Shown here: positions 1 to 4,867 of the stretch, in pieces
How the letters are laid out: every line of letters begins with the position of its first letter
Position numbering within the stretch: position 1 is the stretch's first letter
Position numbers and translations under genes: made by a program
Source of the DNA: Chitinophagaceae bacterium
GTDB lineage: Bacteria > Bacteroidota > Bacteroidia > Chitinophagales > Chitinophagaceae
NCBI GenBank assembly: GCA_023251335.1
Contig: JAHEZA010000204.1
Span: forward strand, 1 to 5,532
DNA length: 5,532 nucleotides
Reading direction: 5' to 3'
The notes under the pieces: generated by a model
What the model was told of the DNA's origin: nothing
What the model saw: only the letters and a program-made list of their open reading frames with translations
Database searches by the model: none

Positions 1-205
1 GAATGGTTGGGCCAAAACATCCGAGGTCGCCCAATTGCTTTACAATTTGTTGGGGAAATTCAGCTTTTTGTGCATAGCTTTCGATGATCGGTGATATTTC
101 CTTTTTTACGTAATTACGAACCGATTCGCGAATCAACTTGTGCTCGTCAGTAAGCAGTTCATCAACATTAAAATAATCCGGTGATTGAAAAAGGTCTTGT
201 GCCAT
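1..205 (-). CDS. Acyl-CoA dehydrogenase, N-terminal fragment (glutaryl-CoA dehydrogenase-like); runs off left edge
   Basis: Reading the minus strand from an ATG at 205 gives 68 codons with no stop before the window edge: MAQDLFQSPDYFNVDELLTD, then a stretch containing EHKLIRESVRNYVKKEISPI and FPQQIVKQLGDLGCFGPTI. This is the N-terminal helical domain of flavin-dependent acyl-CoA dehydrogenases (helix opening with the EHKLIRE-type motif, then the KAEFP...LGxLGCFGP element before the flavin domain). The MAQDLF-PDYF-DELLTDEH opening resembles, from memory, the Bacteroidota glutaryl-CoA dehydrogenase group, which converts glutaryl-CoA to crotonyl-CoA in lysine and tryptophan breakdown. The FAD site and catalytic glutamate lie outside the window, so the substrate class is an inference from the N-terminus only. 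The upstream bases form no Shine-Dalgarno sequence, which is usual for this phylum. The start is supported because the conserved N-terminus begins right after this ATG. Confidence 0.85.
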   Translation of the reverse strand, partial: MAQDLFQSPDYFNVDELLTDEHKLIRESVRNYVKKEISPIIESYAQKAEFPQQIVKQLGDLGCFGPTI

Positions 206-233
206 ATAGAGAATGGTTTATTCGTTAATTAGT

Positions 234-254
234 TTATTTGTTATTGACAAATAA
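234..254. repeat. Short inverted repeat (8-bp stem, 5-base loop) in the acyl-CoA dehydrogenase leader
   Basis: TTATTTGT at 234-241 pairs perfectly with ACAAATAA at 247-254 across the loop TATTG. It sits 29-49 bases upstream of the acyl-CoA dehydrogenase start and downstream of the candidate -7 box, so it would be in the leader RNA. It could be a dimeric repressor site or a weak RNA hairpin. The stem has only one G-C pair, which argues against a terminator, and neither flank has a U-run typical of one. Confidence 0.4.
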
Positions 255-299
255 CATTCATTGATATTTGTTGCTTTACTGGTATTGTGAGATACGTTT

Positions 300-307
300 C
301 AAAGATA
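300..307 (-). promoter_or_regulatory. Candidate -7 promoter box for the acyl-CoA dehydrogenase gene
   Basis: The minus strand reads TATCTTTG here, an exact match to the Bacteroidota -7 consensus TAnnTTTG. It lies about 95 bases upstream of the start at 205 and is the only match to this consensus on the minus strand between 206 and 479. No convincing TTG -33 element is found 19-21 bases further upstream, so the call rests on the -7 box alone. It would give a leader of roughly 85-90 bases that includes the hairpin at 234-254. Apart from these two elements, 206-479 shows no gene. Confidence 0.4.
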
Positions 308-479
308 ACTTTTCATTTAATAAGATGATTACTAAATCGCACGGTTCCATTCATCAAGAATCGCAACAATGATAATATTTGTTCACGATTAATTTTTTTT
401 TAAACCGAGCCAAAATAAAAATAGGCAGAATTTGTTGATTTACTGCATTCGTCAAATAAGTTTTACATGCAAACATTTA

Positions 480-1460
480 TCAGTTGATTCTCTCTTTATT
501 ATATCTGTGCTTATATTCCAATGGCGACATTCCTGTAATTTTCCTGAACACTTCACGAAATGCTTTCACATCTGAATAACCCACTTCATACATTATTTCA
601 TTTACAGTTTTTCGGCTAACCTCCAGTGCTTTTTTTGCCGATTCAATTTTCACTCTTTGCGAATATTCCAAAGGTGTATTGCCTGTCGCTTTAATAAATC
701 TTCTGTCAAATGTTCGCCGTCCCACAGCAAAACGTGAAGACAAAGATTCAACAGAAATTTTCTCATCCACCTTACCTTCAATGTATGCCTGTGCTTTTTT
801 TACCATTTCATCATCATGTTTTTTCTGACCAGTGAACATGGCGAACGAGGATTGGCTATTCCGGTCCATTTCAATCTGGAATACTTTGGAACAATAAATA
901 GCTGTTTGCCTGTCGTAATATTTTTCTACCAAATATATCATCAGGTTCAAAAAGGAATAAGCGCCGCCATTGGTATAAATTCCATTTTCATCGGTAATTA
1001 ATTCGTCCGTTTGCAAATTCACTTTTGGAAACCTTATTCTAAAACTTTCAGCAACCGCCCAATGAGTTGAACACCTTTTTCCATCCAGCAAACCGGTGGA
1101 TGCCAGCATAAACGCACCAGTGCATATACTTGCTATCTCAGCATCATTCTTGTACTGTTGCGTTATCCATTCAATCATCAATTTGTTTCCTTTCACAGCC
1201 TGTTCATAATTGTGATTGAGTGAAGGGATAATTACAAGATTGGTTTTTGATATTGCCGAAATATTATTGTGCGGTTTCACGGAGAACAGGCCGTTATAAA
1301 ATTCCACTTCTTTCGAAACACCTGCCAACTCGATTTTGAACAATTCCTTTTTACCAGTCCCCTTCCGATATTCATTCGCTCTTGTAAATATTTTATAAGG
1401 GCCAACAATACTGCTTAGATTGTTTTTACCCTCCGGCACCAATATAGTAAGATGTTTCAT
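480..1460 (-). CDS. DJ-1/PfpI-AraC family transcriptional regulator (GlxA-like)
   Basis: This 326-residue protein has two recognisable parts. Residues 1 to about 185 form a DJ-1/PfpI (class I glutamine amidotransferase-like) sensor domain: MKHLTILVPEG opens the first strand, and AEIASICTGAFMLASTGLLD holds the nucleophile-elbow cysteine C113, followed by KRCSTHW with H133. Residues about 218-320 form an AraC-type DNA-binding domain with two helix-turn-helix units: ISVESLSSRFAVGRRTFDRR (235-254) and TVNEIMYEVGYSDVKAFREV (285-304), ending in the usual FRKITGMSPLEYKHRY. Length and order match the GlxA-like family (about 310-330 residues), so the gene appears intact. The start is supported by the domain beginning at residue 3 and by a consensus -7 box 17 bases upstream. 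The ligand is unknown: family members respond to diverse small molecules, and the cysteine is usually not catalytic. It is divergent from the SRPBCC-EthD cluster and is the obvious candidate to regulate it and itself. Confidence 0.93.
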   Translation of the reverse strand: MKHLTILVPEGKNNLSSIVGPYKIFTRANEYRKGTGKKELFKIELAGVSKEVEFYNGLFSVKPHNNISAISKTNLVIIPSLNHNYEQAVKGNKLMIEWITQQYKNDAEIASICTGAFMLASTGLLDGKRCSTHWAVAESFRIRFPKVNLQTDELITDENGIYTNGGAYSFLNLMIYLVEKYYDRQTAIYCSKVFQIEMDRNSQSSFAMFTGQKKHDDEMVKKAQAYIEGKVDEKISVESLSSRFAVGRRTFDRRFIKATGNTPLEYSQRVKIESAKKALEVSRKTVNEIMYEVGYSDVKAFREVFRKITGMSPLEYKHRYNKERIN

Positions 1461-1476
1461 TTAGAATTCTTTTTTG

Positions 1477-1507
1477 CAAAGATAGAAAATCGCATTGTCC
1501 AAATCAA
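1477..1507 (-). promoter_or_regulatory. Promoter of the AraC-type regulator gene
   Basis: On the minus strand TATCTTTG (1484 down to 1477) matches the Bacteroidota -7 consensus TAnnTTTG exactly. A GTTG with its TTG at 1507-1505 lies 20 bases upstream, the normal spacing for the -33 element. Transcription would start near 1470, about ten bases before the ATG at 1460, so the leader would be very short. The left arm of the inverted repeat (1494-1503) lies inside the spacer between -33 and -7, where a bound protein could interfere with RNA polymerase. Confidence 0.7.
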
Positions 1508-1556
1508 CCCACCACAAAGTCTATTTTACACCCTGAAAATGTGGTTTTTGGACAAT
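1494..1556. promoter_or_regulatory. Paired operator-like inverted repeat between divergent promoters
   Basis: ATTGTCCAAA at 1494-1503 is the exact reverse complement of TTTGGACAAT at 1547-1556. The arm centres are 53 bases apart, about five helical turns. A further CCAC (1509-1512) and GTGG (1541-1544) lie inside the arms with slightly unequal spacing. Each arm overlaps or abuts one of the two divergent promoters: the left arm lies in the -33/-7 spacer of the regulator gene, and the right arm ends on the first base of the -7 box of the SRPBCC gene. AraC-type proteins bind paired asymmetric half-sites, so this is a plausible operator for the adjacent regulator. Binding is inferred. Confidence 0.5.
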
Positions 1557-1563
1557 AGTTTTG
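1533..1563 (+). promoter_or_regulatory. Promoter of the SRPBCC-EthD-SRPBCC/SnoaL cluster
   Basis: TAGTTTTG at 1556-1563 matches the -7 consensus TAnnTTTG. Twenty bases upstream CTG at 1533-1535 is an imperfect TTG -33 element, which would suit a promoter that needs an activator. Transcription would begin near 1570, giving a leader of about 50 bases ending in the A-rich stretch AAAAAAGATAAAGAAA just before the ATG at 1621. Such A-rich leaders replace Shine-Dalgarno sequences in this phylum. Confidence 0.55.
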
Positions 1564-1620
1564 CTGAAGAAAATCTAAAGAGAGCAAAGTTTTTATTAAT
1601 AATCAAAAAAGATAAAGAAA

Positions 1621-2082
1621 ATGGAAACATCAGATTTCACCCTTACTCTTTTGGTTGATCAATCGCCGAAAGAAGTATTCAACGCCATCAAAAATGTCCG
1701 TGGATGGTGGTCAGGATTATATTCAGAAGAATTTGAAGGCAGGACGGATAAACTCAATGAAGAGTTTACATTTCGTGCGGGCGAAGGCGCTCATTATTCC
1801 AAACAAAAATTAATAGAAGTAATTCCTGATAAAAAACTTGTGTGGCTTGTAACGGACAGTAATCTTACTTTTCTTGAAAATAAAACTGAATGGACGGGAA
1901 CCAAAATCATTTTTGAAATTTCTAAAAAGGGGAACAATACACAAATTCGATTCACGCACGAAGGGTTGGTTCCCGAAGTTGAATGCTATGATTCCTGTGC
2001 ACCGGCATGGACACAGTATCTGAAAGAAAAATTGAGGAACGTAATTTCCAAGGGTAAAGAAGCGCCTTTTGCGTTGCAGTAA
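1621..2082 (+). CDS. SRPBCC/AHSA1-like domain protein
   Basis: A 153-residue single-domain protein of the SRPBCC (START/Bet v 1-like) superfamily, AHSA1-like branch. The N-terminal FTLTLLVDQSPKEVFNAIKN (6-25) is the characteristic first strand and helix, followed by VRGWWS (26-31). The middle shows VWLVTDSNLTF (74-84) and EWTGTKIIFEI (90-100), and the C-terminal helix region has CYDSCAPAWTQYLKEKL (122-138). These proteins fold as a deep hydrophobic cavity that binds small lipophilic ligands; the ligand is not readable here. There is no signal peptide or membrane segment, so it should be cytoplasmic. Length is normal for the family. It is first in a three-gene plus-strand cluster, 32 bases before the EthD gene, and is roughly 55-60% identical by eye to the N-terminal half of the third gene, so the two are recent paralogues. 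The function within the cell is unknown. Confidence 0.9.
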   Translation: METSDFTLTLLVDQSPKEVFNAIKNVRGWWSGLYSEEFEGRTDKLNEEFTFRAGEGAHYSKQKLIEVIPDKKLVWLVTDSNLTFLENKTEWTGTKIIFEISKKGNNTQIRFTHEGLVPEVECYDSCAPAWTQYLKEKLRNVISKGKEAPFALQ

Positions 2083-2114
2083 TAAACCAATTAAAAACCG
2101 TATAAAAAGATCCT

Positions 2115-2429
2115 ATGGCAAGAATGATCGCGATTTATAAAACGCCGGAAGACAAAGATGCTTTTGACAAACACTATTTTGAAGTGCATATTCCGATTGC
2201 AAAAAAACTCCCCGGATTACGAAAGTATGATGTGAGCAAAAACCCGATTATTTCAACAACGGGCGATTCAGATACTTATTTAATAGGAACTTTGCACTTT
2301 GATAGTTTGGATGCTATTAAACAAGCGTTCGCGTCTGAATCTGGAAAACTTTGTGCGAAGGACAGAAAAATTTTAGTTCCTGATGATAATAACATTCAAA
2401 TCTATGTGTTTGACACCGAAGAGGTGTAA
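2115..2429 (+). CDS. EthD family protein (dimeric alpha+beta barrel)
   Basis: This 104-residue protein matches the small EthD family. It opens with MARMIAIYKTPEDKDAFDKH (1-20), then YFEVHIPIAKKLPGLRKYDV (21-40), containing the family-typical HxxxVHxPLA-like and KxPGLRxY elements. The ending NIQIYVFD (93-100) forms the last strand. EthD proteins are ferredoxin-like dimeric alpha+beta barrels; relatives are linked to ethyl tert-butyl ether degradation and to decarboxylation or cyclisation of polyketide-type aromatics, but the catalytic role of short members is mostly unproven. An alternative start at the Met of residue 4 (2124) would remove only three residues; the longer one matches the usual family beginning. 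The gene lies between two SRPBCC genes (gaps of 32 and 40 bases) with no internal promoter consensus, so co-transcription is likely. Confidence 0.88.
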   Translation: MARMIAIYKTPEDKDAFDKHYFEVHIPIAKKLPGLRKYDVSKNPIISTTGDSDTYLIGTLHFDSLDAIKQAFASESGKLCAKDRKILVPDDNNIQIYVFDTEEV

Positions 2430-2469
2430 TAATAAAACAAGTAACATAAATCAATTAAAGAATTAAACA

Positions 2470-3276
2470 ATGGAAAATCAAAATTTCACCACTACCTTTT
2501 TGGCAGATCAAACTTCCGAAGAAGTATTCAATGCCATCAATAATGTGCGCGGATGGTGGTCAGAAGAAATAGAAGGCAATACAGAAAAACTAAATGATGA
2601 ATTTACTTATCATTACCAGGATGTTCATCGTTGTAAAATGAAAATAATAGAATCCATTCCCGGAAAGAAAGTGGTGTGGCTTTGTACAGACAATTATTTC
2701 AGTTTTACTAAAGACAAAAGTGAATGGATAGGAACAAAAATTATTTTTGAAATTTCGCAACAAGAAGGCAAGACGCAACTCCGCTTCACACATGACGGCC
2801 TGGTTCCTGAATATGAATGCTACAATGCATGCGTGAATGGATGGACACAATATATATCGCAAAGCCTGCCCAGCCTGATAAGTACAGGTAAAGGCCAGCC
2901 CAACTCAAAAGAAAAGGCATATACCATACATGAAATCGCAGCCCGGTTCAATGAACTTGCGCAACAGGAAAAATGGTTTGACATACAGGACGAACTTTTT
3001 TCAGACGATGTAAAAAGTGTTGATCCACCGAATTCTCCGTACTTCGGATATGCGGAAGGAAAAGGAAACGTTCGTAAAAAAGGCGAAGATTTTGTAAAAA
3101 CAATTGAAGAATTTCATGGCGCCCATACAACAGAGCCCGTTATAGGGGGGAATCATTTCGCTGTAGGAAGAGAAATGGACGTTACGGCGAAGGGACATGG
3201 AAGAATACAATTGAACGAAATCATGATGTATGAAGTGAAAGACGGTAAAATTATATCCGAACAATTTTTTTATTAA
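2470..3276 (+). CDS. Two-domain protein: SRPBCC/AHSA1-like domain fused to SnoaL/NTF2-like domain
   Basis: A 268-residue protein with two independent small-molecule-binding folds. Residues 1 to about 140 are an SRPBCC domain closely related to the first gene of the cluster (shared EEVFNAI, VRGWWS, EWIGTKIIFEIS, RFTHDGLVPE, WTQY), about four residues shorter after VRGWWS. Residues about 141-151 form a linker with GKGQPNSKEK. Residues about 152-268 are a SnoaL-like/NTF2-like cone domain: YTIHEIAARFNELAQQEKWF, then ELFSDDVKSVDP, EEFHGAHTTEPVIGGNHFAV and the typical last strands NEIMMYEVKDGKIISEQFFY. Proteins of the SnoaL-like type include polyketide cyclases and isomerases, but this subgroup is of unknown function. 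Both domains look complete, with no stop or frameshift at the junction. It is the last gene of the plus-strand cluster, 112 bases from the convergent pyrF, and no strong terminator hairpin is visible in that gap. Confidence 0.88.
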   Translation: MENQNFTTTFLADQTSEEVFNAINNVRGWWSEEIEGNTEKLNDEFTYHYQDVHRCKMKIIESIPGKKVVWLCTDNYFSFTKDKSEWIGTKIIFEISQQEGKTQLRFTHDGLVPEYECYNACVNGWTQYISQSLPSLISTGKGQPNSKEKAYTIHEIAARFNELAQQEKWFDIQDELFSDDVKSVDPPNSPYFGYAEGKGNVRKKGEDFVKTIEEFHGAHTTEPVIGGNHFAVGREMDVTAKGHGRIQLNEIMMYEVKDGKIISEQFFY

Positions 3277-3388
3277 ACGATAATGTTGGTACAGCAGAGC
3301 AGCCTACAGTAGACAGACTTTTAAACCGAATTTCTATTTTGCTGTTTTATCGGAACAAACAACCCAATCCAGCGTCAAACAATTTTCA

Positions 3389-4195
3389 TCAGAAGCCGAG
3401 ATATTGTTTCATTGCCGTTTGATATTCCAGCGCGATAGCCCTGGCTTCCTGCGCAAAATTTTCCTTTTTTCCGGCGTAGATGATAGCGCGCGATACATTT
3501 ACTAATAAGCCACCGTCATCCGTCAGCCCGTTCTTAGAGACGTCAGCAAGACTGCCGCCCTGGAAACCAACACCGGGAATCAATAAAAAATGATTGGGAA
3601 TTATTTTTCTGATTGAAGAAATATCCTCAGCTTTTGTAGCGCCCACCACATACATCAGGTTTTCTTCCGTCCCCCACTCCGCAGTCTTTTTAATCACCTC
3701 TTCATATAAAAAATTTCCGTCTATGCGTTGCTGTTGAAAATCCTTACTCCCTTCATTGCTCGTAAGGCCTAAGACAATCGTCCATTTATTTTCATAATCC
3801 AAAAACGGCTGTACGCTGTCGCTGCCCATGTAAGGAGCTACGGTAATGGCGTCAAAAGGAATGGTTTCAAAAAAAGCTTTGGCGTATTGATGAGAAGTAT
3901 TACCAATGTCACCACGTTTGGCGTCAGCAATTTTAAAATGAGTCTTTGGAATATAGTTGACCGTTTTTTCCATGGCTTCCCAACCTTTAATTCCTTCCGC
4001 TTCATAAAAGGCGGTATTGATTTTATAAGCCACACACAAATCTCCCGTAGCATCAATGATTTGTTTATTGAACTCAAAAATCGCGTCAGGATGCGACTGC
4101 AGGTGTTCAGGAATTTTGCTGACATCCGTATCAAGACCAACACATAAGTAAGAACTTTTTTCCTTGATTTGCTCTCTTAAATATTTTCTATTCAT
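3389..4195 (-). CDS. pyrF: Orotidine-5'-phosphate decarboxylase (type 2)
   Basis: This enzyme decarboxylates orotidine monophosphate to UMP, the last step of de novo pyrimidine synthesis, in the cytoplasm. The 268-residue protein is a complete TIM barrel of the longer type-2 subfamily. Visible motifs are LCVGLDTD (17-24) binding the substrate, the lysine in VAYKIN (K58), the hallmark catalytic block [10 protein letters not shown] (91-100) with D91, K93 and D96, APYMGSDS (120-127) and the phosphate loop PGVGFQGG (207-214). Length and motifs are normal and nothing is missing. The ATG at 4195 follows the stop of the PaiB-like gene by 9 bases, so it is probably the last gene of an operon reading kynureninase, PaiB-like, pyrF. 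The pairing with a tryptophan-catabolism gene is not a functional link that can be read from the sequence. Confidence 0.97.
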   Translation of the reverse strand: MNRKYLREQIKEKSSYLCVGLDTDVSKIPEHLQSHPDAIFEFNKQIIDATGDLCVAYKINTAFYEAEGIKGWEAMEKTVNYIPKTHFKIADAKRGDIGNTSHQYAKAFFETIPFDAITVAPYMGSDSVQPFLDYENKWTIVLGLTSNEGSKDFQQQRIDGNFLYEEVIKKTAEWGTEENLMYVVGATKAEDISSIRKIIPNHFLLIPGVGFQGGSLADVSKNGLTDDGGLLVNVSRAIIYAGKKENFAQEARAIALEYQTAMKQYLGF

Positions 4196-4204
4196 AATCC
4201 AACT

Positions 4205-4858
4205 TTATTTCATGTCAACTAAGCCTGCCAAAGTGTTGTCATACTGAGCCTGCCGAAGCACCATCTCCCCGGCAATCTCATTTTCAAAATAACGATTTGT
4301 TTTTCTCAAATTCTCAATAATTTGCTTCTTAGTTACTTCATCCTTATTCTGGCTCAATTTAAAAACATTTTCCAAACTATCCACTTCTATATGAAAGCCA
4401 ACGATTGCTGTTGATAAACGATTTACATACTCCACAGGTAATTTATGAAACGCAGCCTCGCTTTCGAGGGATTCATATCTATCAGTAAGATCTTTAATAA
4501 TTTTTTTGGTGCCTTCATTATCCGTCAACTTTATTTTGCCTTTGGCATGCACATCCATATAATTCCATGTGGATGCCACATTTTTGGTAACATACCAACC
4601 CGCGCTCACATAACAATGTGGACCAGTGAAAATTACCAGCACGTTCTCATTTTGCACAAACGCTTTGTAATGATCAGTCTCTTTCATGATATGTCCGGTC
4701 AAAACCAAATGATCATTTTGCTTTTTTATTTCCAACGGAATATGGGTGGCCACCGGAAATCCGTCCAGCATACTTGTAACAAAAGCAAAAGAATTTTTCT
4801 GCATGAATTCAAAAACTAGTTCTTCGTTTTTTTCTGTAAAATGGGAAAGTTTGTACAT
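4205..4858 (-). CDS. FMN-binding PaiB-like protein (negative transcriptional regulator family)
   Basis: The 217-residue protein matches the PaiB/FMN-binding split-barrel family. Conserved elements in order are FAFVTSMLDGFPVATHIPLE (24-43), LVLTGHIMKETDHYKAF (51-67), the hallmark IFTGPHCYVSAGWY (76-89), STWNYMDVHAKGKI (96-109) and a C-terminal region with AIVGFHIEVD (151-160). Bacillus PaiB is described as a regulator of sporulation and protease genes, but most homologues are better regarded as flavin- or heme-binding split-barrel proteins of unknown role, so the regulator label is inherited by similarity. The start at 4858 has AGGCG upstream and lies 9 bases from the kynureninase stop. The last 17 or so residues (LRQAQYDN-TLAGLVDMK) are not typical of the family and derive from two copies of a short dispersed-type repeat, so the natural C-terminus probably ended near residue 200. 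Confidence 0.92.
   Translation of the reverse strand: MYKLSHFTEKNEELVFEFMQKNSFAFVTSMLDGFPVATHIPLEIKKQNDHLVLTGHIMKETDHYKAFVQNENVLVIFTGPHCYVSAGWYVTKNVASTWNYMDVHAKGKIKLTDNEGTKKIIKDLTDRYESLESEAAFHKLPVEYVNRLSTAIVGFHIEVDSLENVFKLSQNKDEVTKKQIIENLRKTNRYFENEIAGEMVLRQAQYDNTLAGLVDMK
4213..4260 (-). repeat. Two degenerate tandem copies of a ~22-bp dispersed-type repeat inside a CDS
   Basis: On the minus strand the first copy (4260-4237) contains CTTCGGCAGGCTCAGTATGA and the second (4236-4213) contains CTTTGGCAGGCTTAGTTGAC. They begin exactly 24 bases apart and differ by two C-to-T changes and one deleted base. The first copy encodes LRQAQYD. From memory, near-identical LRQAQYD/RQAQYD-encoding repeats recur in many Bacteroidota genomes, often at gene ends. 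The one-base deletion shifts the second copy into another frame, so it reads TLAGLVDM and runs into the stop. Confidence 0.7.
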
Positions 4859-4867
4859 TTTTCGCCT

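Noticed and set aside
359..390. Imperfect inverted repeat (AATCG-AACAA with TTGTT-CGATT) followed by a T-run on the plus strand, resembling a terminator
   Set aside because: The stem is AT-rich, broken by an unequal internal loop, and in terminator orientation only for the plus strand, where no gene lies upstream. It cannot terminate the minus-strand regulator gene.
1452..1658. 68-codon plus-strand open frame across the divergent promoter region
   Set aside because: It spans both promoters and overlaps the start of the SRPBCC gene in another frame, has no recognisable domain, and its composition looks like translated AT-rich non-coding DNA.
3277..3388. Possible bidirectional terminator between the converging SRPBCC/SnoaL and pyrF genes
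   Set aside because: Only short or distant complementary pieces are visible (CTAC-A-GTAG, ACAGCA with TGCTGT, CCGA with TCGG); none makes a stable stem followed by a clean T-run in either direction.
3887..4147. Plus-strand open frame of 86 codons inside pyrF, and similar antisense frames inside the PaiB-like, kynureninase and SRPBCC/SnoaL genes
   Set aside because: All lie entirely opposite strongly conserved coding sequence, show no family motif, and are explained as shadows of the real genes.
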